NCBI RefSeq assembly: GCF_900156805.1 | Contig: NZ_FTOQ01000006.1 | Location: 123,479-187,478, forward strand | Reading direction: 5' to 3' | From: Roseivivax lentus | GTDB lineage: Bacteria; Pseudomonadota; Alphaproteobacteria; Rhodobacterales; Rhodobacteraceae | DNA: 64,000 bases | Shown here: piece after piece, positions 1 through 8,559 of the stretch | How the letters are laid out: each line of letters begins with the position of its first letter | Position numbering within the stretch: the first letter of the stretch is position 1 | Translations under genes and position numbers: made by a program | Notes under the pieces: model-generated | Seen by the model: only the letters and a program-made list of their open reading frames with translations | Databases searched by the model: none | What the model was told of the DNA's origin: nothing

Positions 1-692
1 ATCGTGTCGTAGAGCTGCGCATTGGCCTCCGCATTGACCCCGGGGCCGAGCGGCCAGGTCTTCACGTCGCGCAGCGTCCAGGCGCCTTCGACCAGCTCGG
101 CCTCGCGGGCCAGAAGCCGGCGCACGGGGCCGATCTCGGCGCGGTATTCGAGGAAGGAGACGTCGTAGAGCAGAGTCGCATCGGCGTTGGCGCGGCTGGC
201 GCGGATCACCGTCTGGCCGGTCTCGTCGCCCTGGCGCAGCCACAACCCGCCCGAGCCGATGGAGATGACCGAGCGGCGGCCATCCTCGTAAAGCTCCTTC
301 AGCTCGCTATAGCGCTGCGAGGTGGCGGCGACGATGGGATTCATCGCGGCCACTGCCACGCCACCCACGGTGAGCGCCACCAGCATCGGCCCGATCAGCG
401 ACACGATGCCCGAGCGGCCCGCCGCCCGCGCGATCACCAGCTCCGAAGACCGCGACAGCGCCAGAAAGAGCGCGATGGAGGACAGGATCATGATGAGCGG
501 CAGCATCTCGTAGAGCGAGCCCGGCAGGTTCAGAAGCGTGAGCTGCACGATGGGGCCGAAGGCCACGCCCTCGTCGTCGAAACGGCGGATCTGTTCCACG
601 AGGTCGAGGATGAAGACGAAGGCGGCGAAGCCCGCGAAGATGCCGAGGAAGGTCATCAGGAAGCGGCGCGCGAAATAGAGATGCAGGATCAT
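1..692 (-). CDS. lptG: LptG, LPS export ABC permease (3' part outside window)
   Basis: Inner-membrane permease half of the LptB2FG complex, which lifts lipopolysaccharide out of the inner membrane towards the LptA bridge. The protein begins MILHLYFARRF and shows membrane helices near residues 10-32, 58-80 and 96-120, followed by the start of the periplasmic beta-jellyroll domain. About 230 codons are present; family members have about 360, so the C-terminal half lies beyond the left edge. The ATG (690-692) overlaps the lptF stop in an ATGA junction, so the two permease subunits are probably translationally coupled. Assignment as LptG rather than LptF rests on its position downstream of a clear LptF. 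Confidence 0.93.
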   Translation of the reverse strand, partial: MILHLYFARRFLMTFLGIFAGFAAFVFILDLVEQIRRFDDEGVAFGPIVQLTLLNLPGSLYEMLPLIMILSSIALFLALSRSSELVIARAAGRSGIVSLIGPMLVALTVGGVAVAAMNPIVAATSQRYSELKELYEDGRRSVISIGSGGLWLRQGDETGQTVIRASRANADATLLYDVSFLEYRAEIGPVRRLLAREAELVEGAWTLRDVKTWPLGPGVNAEANAQLYDT

Positions 693-1828
693 GCGGCGGC
701 TCCGGACGGTGTTGCGGCGCGCCGTTTCGGTTTGCGCGGCCGCGCGGCGGACCGCAGCAGAAGCGCCGTCATGGTCAGTCCGATGACGCTGGGCAGGAAG
801 ATCAGGAAGGCCGAGGCGACGGAATTCTCCGACGGGCCCTGCACCGCGCTTTCGAAGACGTAGACCAGCACGACGAGCGCCACCGCGACGAACATCTGCC
901 GGGTGACGCCGAAACGCGAAAATTCGCCGGTGAGCAGCGTCGCAAAGCCCAGGGACGCCGCGACCAGCGCCAGAAGCGGCTGCTGGATGCGGCTGAAGAC
1001 CGCGACCAGAAGCTCCGCCGGCCGCTCGCCGGTGCGCGCCATCACGCCGCTGAAATCGCTGACGATCTCCCAGGACGTGGTGGATTCGAGCCGCTGGCGG
1101 TCGGCGGTGGAGCGGTCGATCAGGCTTGCCACGCTGTAGGTCAGATCGGCGAAGGTGGTGGTCGAGAGCCGCCCGGATTCGAGATCGAGCGTCTGGGCGA
1201 GGCCGCTCATCATCACGATATTGGCCTCCTCGGGAGTGTCGCCCACGACGAAGGCCCGTTCGGCGGTATAGGTCACCTCGCGGCCCTCCTGGCGGCGGTC
1301 GGACAGGAAGATGTCGCGCAGCTCGCCGGTCTCGGTGATCTCGCGGATATAGAAGGTGAGGTCCGAGGAGGGGCTGAGAAAGACGCCCTCGCGCAGCAGC
1401 CGCGCCGAGGCGGCGTTGGAGATCTCGGCCTCGCGCAGGCGCAGCTGTTCGAGGCTTTGCGGCACCAGCAGATGGGTGAGGATCATCATCATCGTGGCCA
1501 CCACCGCGCCGAACAGGATCACCGGGCGCGCCAGCCGCCAGGGCGAATAGCCGGTGGCCTGCACCACGGTCAGCTCCGAGTCGCCGATCAGCCGCTGGGT
1601 GAGGTAGAGGGCCGCCACGAAGGCCGAAAGCGGCAGCACCCGGGCGATGGTGCCGGGCAGCGACAGCGCGGTGAATTCCAGGAAGACCCGCGCCGAATGC
1701 CCGTCCGAGATCAGCTGTTCGAACAGGATCACCGCCTGGTTGACCCAGTACACGGAGACCAGGACCAGCGCGAAAAAGCCAAACAGCACCATGAGGCGTG
1801 ACAGCAGGTATCTGTCGAATCTCGCCAC
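689..1828 (-). CDS. lptF: LptF, LPS export ABC permease
   Basis: Partner permease of LptG in the LPS transport ATPase complex. The 379-residue protein has the family layout: N-terminal helix (about 10-30), two more helices (about 55-75 and 100-120), a soluble periplasmic jellyroll in the middle, and three closely spaced C-terminal helices (about 275-360). Length is normal. It starts MARFDRYLLSRLMVLFGF, with the arginine-rich cytosolic start typical of the family. It is the first gene of the pair and is transcribed away from pepA, with about 130 bases between the two starts that must hold both promoters. The C-terminal tail is very basic (RPRKPKRR). Confidence 0.95.
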   Translation of the reverse strand: MARFDRYLLSRLMVLFGFFALVLVSVYWVNQAVILFEQLISDGHSARVFLEFTALSLPGTIARVLPLSAFVAALYLTQRLIGDSELTVVQATGYSPWRLARPVILFGAVVATMMMILTHLLVPQSLEQLRLREAEISNAASARLLREGVFLSPSSDLTFYIREITETGELRDIFLSDRRQEGREVTYTAERAFVVGDTPEEANIVMMSGLAQTLDLESGRLSTTTFADLTYSVASLIDRSTADRQRLESTTSWEIVSDFSGVMARTGERPAELLVAVFSRIQQPLLALVAASLGFATLLTGEFSRFGVTRQMFVAVALVVLVYVFESAVQGPSENSVASAFLIFLPSVIGLTMTALLLRSAARPRKPKRRAATPSGAAA

Positions 1829-1960
1829 CGATCCCCCCAGATCGCCTATCGATTTTGCGCGACCCTAGCGGATGTGGCGGGGGCGCGAAAGGTGCCTCTG
1901 GCCAAGCGCGCGCCCGCCCGCTACCTCTGGTCCGACATGGAATTCAGACAGGAGAGTGGC

Positions 1961-3430
1961 ATGACCGAATTGCGCGGGATCACGGTGGAACAGACGGATC
2001 TCGAGGTCCTTGGCGATGCGGAGGGCCGCATCGCGGTCTGCGTCAGCCCCGATGGCAAGATGAGCCCCGGGGCGCGGCGTCTGAACCGCCTGTCGAAGGG
2101 CGCGGTCAAGCGTGCGGTTGAAAGCGAGGCCTTCGAGAAGGCCAAGCCCGGCGAGGCGATCTCGCTGGCCTATCCGGCGGGCATGGCGGCGGAGGCCATC
2201 GACCTCGTGAAGCTGCCGCGCAACCCCGCGCAGGACGTCGCGCGCCGCGCCGGCGCCAATCTTGCCAAGCTGTCGCGCAGGCAAGTCATCCTGCTCGCGG
2301 AGACCACCAGGCGCGCCGCGGATATCGCGCTCGGGCTGATCCTGCGCTCCTACGCGTTCAGCGATCACAAGACCGACAAGGGCGACGCCTACGGCGCGGT
2401 CACGCTGATGGTCTCGAAGCCCGAGGAGGTCGCGCCCGAGGTCGAGACGGCGCAAGCGCTCGCCTCGGGGGTGATATTCACTCGCGATCTCGTGTCTGAG
2501 CCCGCCAACGTGCTGACCACGACGGAATTCGCCGCGCGCCTGTCGGCCCTGTCGAAGCTCGGCGTCGAGGTCGAGGTGGTCGAGGAGGACCGCATGGCCG
2601 AGCTCGGCATGAACGCGCTGCTCTGCGTCTCGCAAGGCTCCGAATCGCCGGCGAAGATGGTCATCATGCGCTGGAAGGGCGGCGCCGAGGGCGAGGCGCC
2701 GCTGGCACTGGTGGGCAAGGGCGTCGTGTTCGACACGGGCGGCATCTCGCTGAAACCGGCGGCGGGCATGGAAGACATGACCATGGATATGGGCGGCGCG
2801 GGCGTCGTCGCGGGGGTGATGCAGGCGCTGGCCGCGCGCAAGGCCAGAGCCAACGTCACGGCGCTGGTGGGTCTGGTGGAAAACATGCCCGACGGGCGCG
2901 CGACCCGGCCCGGCGATATCGTGACCTCGATGAAGGGCGACACGATCGAGGTGATCAACACCGATGCGGAGGGGCGGCTCGTCCTGGCGGATGTGCTCTG
3001 GTACGCGCAGGAGCACGAAAACCCCGCCGCCATGGTCGATCTGGCGACGCTGACCGGGGCCTGCATCATCGCGCTCGGCCATGAAAACGCGGGCTATTTC
3101 TCAAATGACGACGATTTCCACCGCGCCTTCGAGGCGGCGGCGGCGGCCGAGGGCGAAGGCGCCTGGCGGCTGCCCTTCGGCGCGGGATATGCCAAGCAGA
3201 TCGAGACGCCGCTGGCGGATATCAAGAATACCGGCGGGCGGCCCGCGGGCACGATCACCGCAGCCGAGTTCCTCAAGGTCTTCGTCAAAGACGAGGTGCC
3301 GTGGATCCATATCGACATCGCGGGCGTGGCCAAGGTGTCGAAGGACACTCCGCTTGCGCCCAAGGGCGCGACGGGCTGGGGGGTGCTGGCGCTGAACCGG
3401 CTCGTGGCGGACCGGTTCGAGAAGGCGTGA
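1961..3430 (+). CDS. pepA: leucyl aminopeptidase (M17)
   Basis: Cytosolic dizinc aminopeptidase that removes N-terminal residues, preferring leucine. The protein has 489 residues, as usual for the family. The catalytic C-terminal half carries GISLKP (metal-binding lysine) and the signature NTDAEGRL at about residues 333-340, which supplies Asp and Glu metal ligands and the catalytic Arg. The frame is open back to 1874, but the ATG at 1961 is chosen because AGGAG sits about 8 bases before it and family members begin near this point (MTELRGITVEQ). holC follows 4 bases after the stop, an arrangement common in proteobacteria where pepA and holC are cotranscribed. Confidence 0.95.
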   Translation: MTELRGITVEQTDLEVLGDAEGRIAVCVSPDGKMSPGARRLNRLSKGAVKRAVESEAFEKAKPGEAISLAYPAGMAAEAIDLVKLPRNPAQDVARRAGANLAKLSRRQVILLAETTRRAADIALGLILRSYAFSDHKTDKGDAYGAVTLMVSKPEEVAPEVETAQALASGVIFTRDLVSEPANVLTTTEFAARLSALSKLGVEVEVVEEDRMAELGMNALLCVSQGSESPAKMVIMRWKGGAEGEAPLALVGKGVVFDTGGISLKPAAGMEDMTMDMGGAGVVAGVMQALAARKARANVTALVGLVENMPDGRATRPGDIVTSMKGDTIEVINTDAEGRLVLADVLWYAQEHENPAAMVDLATLTGACIIALGHENAGYFSNDDDFHRAFEAAAAAEGEGAWRLPFGAGYAKQIETPLADIKNTGGRPAGTITAAEFLKVFVKDEVPWIHIDIAGVAKVSKDTPLAPKGATGWGVLALNRLVADRFEKA

Positions 3431-3434
3431 GCCC

Positions 3435-3893
3435 TTGGGTGCCGCCTATTTCTATCACCTGACGCACCACCCGCTGGAGGAGACGCTGCCGCTCCTGCTC
3501 GAGAAGGCGCGCGGCGCGGGCTGGCGGGTCGCGGTGCGGGGCGTGGAGGCGGCCCGGCTCGACTGGCTGGACGAGAAGCTGTGGCTGGGGCCCGAGGACG
3601 GCTTCCTGCCCCATGGCCGTTCGGGCGGGCCGCATGACGCGGCGCAGCCCATCCTGCTGACCGATGCGGCGGAGGCGCCCAACGCGCCCGATTGCGTCAT
3701 GGCCATCGACGGCGCCGCGGTGGCGGCGGAGGAGGTGCAGGCGCTGGCCCGGGTCTGCGTGCTCTTCGACGGCAACGACCCGGCGGCGGTGCAGGCCGCG
3801 CGGGTGCAGTGGAAGACGCTGACCGATGCGGGCTGTTCGGCGCAGTACTGGTCCGAGGATTCGGGCCGCTGGGAGAAGAAGGCCGAACGGTAG
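3435..3893 (+). CDS. holC: DNA polymerase III chi subunit
   Basis: Clamp-loader accessory subunit that links the replicative polymerase to single-strand binding protein. The 152-residue product begins GAAYFYHLT, and this N-terminal YFYHLT-like strand followed by a P-LL-KA helix is the normal start of HolC. The start codon is TTG at 3435, only four bases after the pepA stop; no ATG or GTG is better placed, so translation probably depends on coupling to pepA. The window does not contain holD, which is normal for alphaproteobacteria. Confidence 0.9.
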   Translation: MGAAYFYHLTHHPLEETLPLLLEKARGAGWRVAVRGVEAARLDWLDEKLWLGPEDGFLPHGRSGGPHDAAQPILLTDAAEAPNAPDCVMAIDGAAVAAEEVQALARVCVLFDGNDPAAVQAARVQWKTLTDAGCSAQYWSEDSGRWEKKAER

Positions 3894-3897
3894 GGGG

Positions 3898-3960
3898 CTG
3901 ATTTTTCCAAAAAAATCAGGTGACCGCGGGCGGTGGCATTTTCTTGCGAGCAAGAAAATG
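3898..3960. repeat. two AT-rich palindromes between convergent genes
   Basis: Two inverted repeats lie between the ends of holC and the aspartic protease gene. The first has arms CTGATTTTT (3898-3906) and AAAAATCAG (3911-3919). The second has arms CATTTTCTTGC (3937-3947) and GCAAGAAAATG (3950-3960) with a 2-base loop. Both are strikingly AT-rich for this genome. Their position between converging genes suggests a bidirectional transcription end, although neither has a classical GC stem followed by a T run. Confidence 0.6.
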
Positions 3961-3976
3961 GCGCGCCTGCCCGGGC

Positions 3977-4558
3977 TCAGCGCGTCAGGATCAGCTCGTT
4001 ATCCGCGATCTCGATCCGCGAATAGCGCTGCAGGTAGCTCATGCCGAGAAGCGACTGCCCCAGCGCGCCTTCGTTGACATAGGCGCGCACATCCCGGTCG
4101 GTGAAGGGGCCGAGCGCCACATCGTCGAGCGTGACCGGCGCGGTGCGCACCAGCCCATTCGCGGTCTGCGCCGTGCCGATGTAATCGAGCGTATCGGGGC
4201 TCATGCCCAGCCGGGCCGCATCCTCGGCGCTCAGGATCGTGCCGGTGGCGCCGGTATCCACGAGGAAGGAGACGGGCGTGCCGTTCACCGAAAGACGCGC
4301 GTGGTAATGCCCGTCGGGCTGGCGCGGCAGGATGATCCGGCCCTCGGTCTGCATCACCTGCTGCTGCGGCGCCACGGTGCCGCGGATATCGTCCCAGAGC
4401 CCGATCACCGCGATCGTGCCGAGGAAGATGAAGCCCCAGGCCGCCAGCGCCTTGACCTTCTGGCCGAGCCCCGCGCGGTCCTGCACGAAGAACCAGAACA
4501 CGAGCACCGCGCCCAGAAGGACGAGATAACCCAGTTGTCCGTATGAAATGCTGTCCAT
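3977..4558 (-). CDS. retropepsin-like aspartic protease, TIGR02281-type
   Basis: Membrane-anchored clan AA protease of the kind common in alphaproteobacteria. The 193-residue protein has two N-terminal helices (about 8-26 and 38-56), a short linker, and a single retropepsin domain with the catalytic motif VDTGAT, Asp101 being the nucleophile-activating residue. A second family element, LLGMSYLQRYSRIEI, is near the C-terminus. Retropepsins act as homodimers, so one Asp per chain is expected. Substrate is unknown. The gene is convergent with holC and lies 40 bases downstream of marC on the same strand, so the two may be cotranscribed. Name is by motif and layout. Confidence 0.85.
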   Translation of the reverse strand: MDSISYGQLGYLVLLGAVLVFWFFVQDRAGLGQKVKALAAWGFIFLGTIAVIGLWDDIRGTVAPQQQVMQTEGRIILPRQPDGHYHARLSVNGTPVSFLVDTGATGTILSAEDAARLGMSPDTLDYIGTAQTANGLVRTAPVTLDDVALGPFTDRDVRAYVNEGALGQSLLGMSYLQRYSRIEIADNELILTR

Positions 4559-4597
4559 GGGAGTGAGATAGGCAGGCGCGCGCGGTTTTGGAAGGGA

Positions 4598-5230
4598 TCA
4601 GCCGGGCGGCGTGCCGAAGCCGAAGGCCAGAAGCCCGTCCGCCACGAATTGCACCGAGAGCGCGGCGAGCAGGAGGCCCAGGAGCCGGGTGATGACCGTG
4701 ATGCCGATCTTGCCCAGCGCGCGTTCGATCCAGCCCGAGGCCAGCAGCAGCAGGAGCGCGATGAGCAGCACGCCGAAGAGCATGCCCATCACGCTGGCGA
4801 GCGCCAGCGCATCCCGGGCCTCGCTCGTCAGCAGGATCACCGAGGTGATCGCCCCGGGCCCGGCCAGAAGCGGGATCGCCATGGGAAAGACCGACGGGTC
4901 GGGCATGTCCTCTTCCGCCCCGTGGGCCTGATCCGCGCGGCGCTTCGTGCGCCGTTCGAAGAGCATGTCGAGCGCGGTGAGGAACAACAGGAGTCCGCCC
5001 GCGATGCGGAAGGCGGGCATGGTGATGCCGATGAAGGACAGCACCGCCTCGCCCGCGAAGGCGAACAGGCTCAGGATCGCGGCGGCGATCAGGCAGGAGC
5101 GCAGCGCGATGGCGCGCTTCATCTTCGCGGGCATGCCGCGGGTCAGCGCGATGAAGACGGGCGTCGTGCCGACGGGGTCGATGACCACGAAGAGCGTCGT
5201 GAAGGTGGCGATGAGAAGCGCGATATCCAT
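4598..5230 (-). CDS. MarC family integral membrane protein
   Basis: Polytopic inner-membrane protein of 210 residues, the normal MarC length. It begins MDIALLIATFTTLFVVIDPVG, and the conserved (F)VVIDPVGT element in the first helix and the MAIPLLAGPGAIT element in the middle are MarC-family hallmarks. About six hydrophobic segments can be counted, with a charged loop (about residues 90-110) between the third and fourth. The name comes from the marRAB locus, but no transport substrate is established. No clear ribosome binding site is seen before the ATG. Confidence 0.9.
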   Translation of the reverse strand: MDIALLIATFTTLFVVIDPVGTTPVFIALTRGMPAKMKRAIALRSCLIAAAILSLFAFAGEAVLSFIGITMPAFRIAGGLLLFLTALDMLFERRTKRRADQAHGAEEDMPDPSVFPMAIPLLAGPGAITSVILLTSEARDALALASVMGMLFGVLLIALLLLLASGWIERALGKIGITVITRLLGLLLAALSVQFVADGLLAFGFGTPPG

Positions 5231-5580
5231 GGCCCGGGCGTAATCGGGGCCGCGCGGCGCGGCAAGATGTTTCCGCGGGAGAGATGCTTTGGAGGGCAGG
5301 GCGTGCGTCCGGTGCCTTGGCCCCGGGATGGGGCGCGGGTGGCAGGCGTCGCGATGCGTTTGTCTGGAAAGGTGAAGGGAGGGCGGGGCGCGTCGGTGCG
5401 GCGGCTCGCTTGGTTTGGAGAGGGGGGCCGGGGCGGCGGCGCGCTGGTCGGGACAGCGGGCCGTTCAGTTCGGCGGGACGATCAGGATGGTTGAGAGCTG
5501 TGGTCGGCGGGCCGTCGCGCTAGGTCCGCAGGAAGGCCCGCGCGTTCGCGCGAGCCGCCGGAGCGGGCGCGGGCGCGCGG
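5231..5580. other. 350-base intergenic region, no gene seen
   Basis: Very GC-rich stretch between the ABC-F gene end and the marC start, both on the minus strand. Small open frames here have the Arg/Gly/Ala-rich composition of translated GC-rich noncoding DNA. It should contain the marC promoter, but I cannot point to convincing -35 and -10 boxes. A GGAAAGGTGAAGG string near 5367 resembles GAAAGGTGAAGG near 18237 in another intergenic region. Confidence 0.5.
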
Positions 5581-7437
5581 TCAGGCGGCCTCGGCGGCGT
5601 CGAGTTTCGCCTGCGCCTGCAGCCAGAGCGCCTCGGCCTTTTCCAGACCTTCCATCACCTCGGCGTATTTCTTGTTCCAGGTGGCGAGCTGGTGCTTCTG
5701 CGCATCCTCGTAGAGCGCGGGATCGGCCAGTTTCTTGGCGAGCTTGTCGCGCATCTCCTCGATCTTCTGGACCCGGGCCTCGCATTTGCGCAATTCCGAA
5801 CGCAGGGCGAGGATCGCGTCGCGCGACGGGCGCGCGGGTTTCGGCGCCTCGGGCTTCGCCGCGGCACGGGCGGGTTTGGCGGGCTCCAGCAATTCGCGGC
5901 GATAGGCGTCGAGATCCTGGTCGTAGGATTTCACCGTGCCGTTCTTCACGATCCAGAGCCGGTCGGCCACGAGGCTGAGAAGGTGCATGTCGTGGCTGAC
6001 GAGGATGACCGCGCCGGTATAGGCGTTGAGCGCCTCCATCAGCGCCTCGCGGCTCTCGATATCGAGGTGGTTCGTGGGCTCGTCGAGGATTAGCATATGC
6101 GGCGCGTCGAGCGTCGCGAGCAGGAGCGACAGCCGCGCCTTCTGTCCACCCGACAGCCGCCCGACCTCGGTCTCGGCCTGCGCCGCGAGCAGACCGAAGC
6201 CCGCGAGCTTCGCGCGCAGCTTCGACGGGTGCATGTCGGGGCGTTCGCGCATCAGGTGCTGCAGCGGCGTCTCGTCGATATGCAATTCGTCGACCTGGTG
6301 CTGGGCGAAATAGCCCACCCGCAGCTTGGTCGCCTGGGTGCGGTTGCCGGTAAAGAGCGGCAGGCGGCCGGAGAGCAGTTTCGACAGCGTGGACTTGCCC
6401 TCGCCGTTGCGGCCCAAAAGCGCGATCCGGTCGTCCTGGTCGATCCTGAGGTCGAGCCGCGACAGGATCGTGGTCTCGCCATATCCGGTGGACCCGCCCT
6501 CGATATGCACGATGGGCGGCGACAGCTCCTCGGGTTCGGGGAAGGTGAAGACCTGGCTCGCGGCATCCTCGGGCAGGCGGATCGTGTCCATCTTCTCGAT
6601 CATCTTCACGCGGCTCTGGGCCTGCTTGGCCTTCGACGCCTTGGCCTTGAAGCGGTCGACGAAGCTTTGCAGATGGGCGCGGCGGGCATCCTGCTTCTTG
6701 GCCTGCGCCATGAGGTTCGCGCGGCGCTCGGCGCGCTGGCGGGCGAACTGGTCGTAGGGGCCCTGGTAATAGGTCAGCCGCTTTTCCGACAGGTGCAGGA
6801 TGCCGCCCACAGCACGGTTCAGAAGCCCGCGATCGTGCGAGATGACGATGACCGTATGCGGATAGCGCGCCAGGTAGCTTTCGAGCCAGAGCGCGCCTTC
6901 GAGGTCGAGATAGTTGGTGGGCTCGTCGAGCAGCAGCAGGTCCGGCTCGGCGAAGAGCACGCCCGCCAGCGCCACGCGCATCCGCCAGCCGCCCGAAAAG
7001 GCCGAGCAGGGCATCTGCTGTTCCGCCTCGTCAAAGCCCAGCCCCTTGAGGATGGCGGCGGCGCGCCCCTCGGCGGACCAGGCGTCGATATCGGCGAGCC
7101 GCGCCTGCACCTCGGCGATGCGGGTGGGATCGGTTGCGGTCTCGGCCTCGGCCAGAAGGCCCGCGCGTTCGGTATCGGCCTCGAGCACGGTATCGAGAAG
7201 CGAGGTCTCGGATGAAGGCACCTCCTGCGCCACGCCGCCCACGCGCGCGCCGCGCGGCACCGCGATCTCGCCGCCATCGAGGGTCAGCTCGCCGCGGATG
7301 AGGCGGAACAGCGTCGTCTTGCCGGTGCCGTTGGCGCCCACGAGACCGACCTTGTGGCCGGTGGGAATCGTCGCCGAGGCCTCCTGCAGGAGCGGGCGGC
7401 CTTCGACGGAATAGGAGATGTCCTGGATCTTCAGCAT
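5581..7437 (-). CDS. ABC-F family ATPase, YheS/Uup-like
   Basis: Soluble ATPase with two ABC domains and no membrane part, of the ribosome-associated ABC-F class. Domain 1 has Walker A GANGTGKTT and signature FSGGWRMR; domain 2 has Walker A GRNGEGKST and signature LSGGQKAR; both have LLLDEPTN or LILDEPTN Walker B motifs. The interdomain P-site linker (about residues 240-300) is basic and KAKQAQSR-containing, and a coiled-coil tail occupies the last 70 residues. This layout fits the YheS branch best. The frame is open upstream to 7566, but MLKIQDISYSV at 7437 matches where ABC-F proteins begin. Product is 618 residues. Confidence 0.92.
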   Translation of the reverse strand: MLKIQDISYSVEGRPLLQEASATIPTGHKVGLVGANGTGKTTLFRLIRGELTLDGGEIAVPRGARVGGVAQEVPSSETSLLDTVLEADTERAGLLAEAETATDPTRIAEVQARLADIDAWSAEGRAAAILKGLGFDEAEQQMPCSAFSGGWRMRVALAGVLFAEPDLLLLDEPTNYLDLEGALWLESYLARYPHTVIVISHDRGLLNRAVGGILHLSEKRLTYYQGPYDQFARQRAERRANLMAQAKKQDARRAHLQSFVDRFKAKASKAKQAQSRVKMIEKMDTIRLPEDAASQVFTFPEPEELSPPIVHIEGGSTGYGETTILSRLDLRIDQDDRIALLGRNGEGKSTLSKLLSGRLPLFTGNRTQATKLRVGYFAQHQVDELHIDETPLQHLMRERPDMHPSKLRAKLAGFGLLAAQAETEVGRLSGGQKARLSLLLATLDAPHMLILDEPTNHLDIESREALMEALNAYTGAVILVSHDMHLLSLVADRLWIVKNGTVKSYDQDLDAYRRELLEPAKPARAAAKPEAPKPARPSRDAILALRSELRKCEARVQKIEEMRDKLAKKLADPALYEDAQKHQLATWNKKYAEVMEGLEKAEALWLQAQAKLDAAEAA

Positions 7438-7648
7438 GGGGGCGCGGATAGCAGAGGCCGCGCGCCGCGAAAAGCCGCGATCGGCCATTATCGGCTTGGG
7501 CGGATCGGGGTAGGCGCGCGCCGGTGCGTGACCGACCGTCCCGGCGCGCGCTTCACGTGTTTTCAACCCGGCAAGGCCGTGATATGCGCGCCGCCAGACT
7601 TATCCCGGGACGGCCCTGCGGCCCTTCCGCCAGACCAAGAGGCATGAC

Positions 7649-8071
7649 ATGGCAACCGAACGCACCCTTTCGATCATCAAACCCGACGCCACCAAGCGCA
7701 ACCTCACCGGCAAGATCAACGCCAAGTTCGAGGAAGCGGGCCTGACCATCGTCGCGCAGAAGCGCATCCAGCTGACCAAGGCGCAGGCGGGCGAGTTCTA
7801 CAAGGTCCATGCCGAGCGTCCCTTCTACGACGAGCTGTGCGAATTCATGGCCTCCGCGCCGGTCGTAGTGCAGGTCCTCGAGGGGGAGGGCGCCATCGCC
7901 AAGAACCGCGAAGTCATGGGCGCGACCAACCCCGCCGATGCCGAAGCGGGCACCATCCGCGCCGAGTTCGCCGAGTCGGTCGGCGAGAACTCCGTGCACG
8001 GCTCCGACGCGCCGGAGACCGCCAAGGAAGAGATCGCGTATTTCTTCTCGGGTCTCGAGATCGTCGGCTGA
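7649..8071 (+). CDS. ndk: nucleoside-diphosphate kinase
   Basis: Transfers the gamma phosphate between nucleoside tri- and diphosphates through a phosphohistidine. The 140-residue length is exactly that of the family. It begins [14 protein letters not shown], and the active-site motif NSVHGSDA places the catalytic histidine at residue 117. The ATG is preceded by AGAGGCATGAC, giving an AGAGG ribosome binding site. It is followed 24 bases later by a strong intrinsic terminator, so it is probably a single-gene transcript. It is divergent from the ABC-F gene. Confidence 0.98.
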   Translation: MATERTLSIIKPDATKRNLTGKINAKFEEAGLTIVAQKRIQLTKAQAGEFYKVHAERPFYDELCEFMASAPVVVQVLEGEGAIAKNREVMGATNPADAEAGTIRAEFAESVGENSVHGSDAPETAKEEIAYFFSGLEIVG

Positions 8072-8095
8072 GCGCATCCTTCAGATGTTCGAAAA

Positions 8096-8125
8096 GGGGC
8101 ACCTCCGGGTGCCCCTTTGTTTTTG
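8096..8125 (+). terminator. intrinsic terminator of ndk
   Basis: GGGGCACC (8096-8103), loop TCCG, GGTGCCCC (8108-8115), then TTTGTTTTTG. An 8-base-pair GC stem followed directly by a T-rich tract is the textbook form. Confidence 0.93.
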
Positions 8126-8189
8126 CGTATTTGGAAAGAGGCAAGCACGGGGGTGCGGCGCTTTGGGTCTTGCCTCTTTCCAAATACGC
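8125..8189. repeat. perfect 21-bp inverted repeat
   Basis: Left arm 8125-8145 begins GCGTATTTGG and ends AGAGGCAAG; right arm 8169-8189 is its exact reverse complement; the spacer is 23 bases. It begins within the ndk terminator T tract and ends 34 bases before the TfoX-C stop, so it sits between converging genes. A third copy with one mismatch occurs alone at 30230-30250. Confidence 0.9.
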
Positions 8190-8223
8190 CACCTCGACGC
8201 GGACGGCCCGCGCCCGCTTCGGG

Positions 8224-8559
8224 TCAACGCACCCCGAACCGGTCGAGGGCGGCGCGCAGGTCGGGCGGCAGATCGCCGTCGCCGGGGCGGCTTCGCGCCT
8301 CCGACATCAGCGCGTCGAAGCGGGTGCGGAACGCGGCTTTCTCTTCCGTCCCGAGATCGTTCCAGGGACGCCCCTGCAGCGCCATGTGCAGCGCGTAATA
8401 GCCGATGAAATGCGGGCGGGTCCCGCTGGTCACGAGGCGCAGATAGGCCGCGTCGCCGCCGAGCGCCCGCAATTCCTCGGCGCTGTGGATGCCGGCGCGG
8501 CTGCAGGCCGTCTCCATCGCCGGGCCGAGGCCGCGGATCGCGGAAACGGGCGTGCTCAT
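8224..8559 (-). CDS. TfoX C-terminal domain protein
   Basis: Small 111-residue protein matching the C-terminal domain of TfoX/Sxy, the competence regulator. The visible pattern is [17 protein letters not shown], then [10 protein letters not shown], a helix-hairpin-helix-like domain, then [10 protein letters not shown], all typical of TfoX_C. The N-terminal TfoX domain is absent, so a competence-regulator role cannot be assumed. Its ATG overlaps the stop of the aminotransferase gene (8556-8559, ATGA), indicating coupling. It is convergent with ndk. Confidence 0.8.
   Translation of the reverse strand: MSTPVSAIRGLGPAMETACSRAGIHSAEELRALGGDAAYLRLVTSGTRPHFIGYYALHMALQGRPWNDLGTEEKAAFRTRFDALMSEARSRPGDGDLPPDLRAALDRFGVR

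Noticed and set aside
1865..3082. 405-codon minus-strand frame opposite pepA
   Set aside because: Shadow of pepA with Arg/Gly/His-rich sequence and no family motif.
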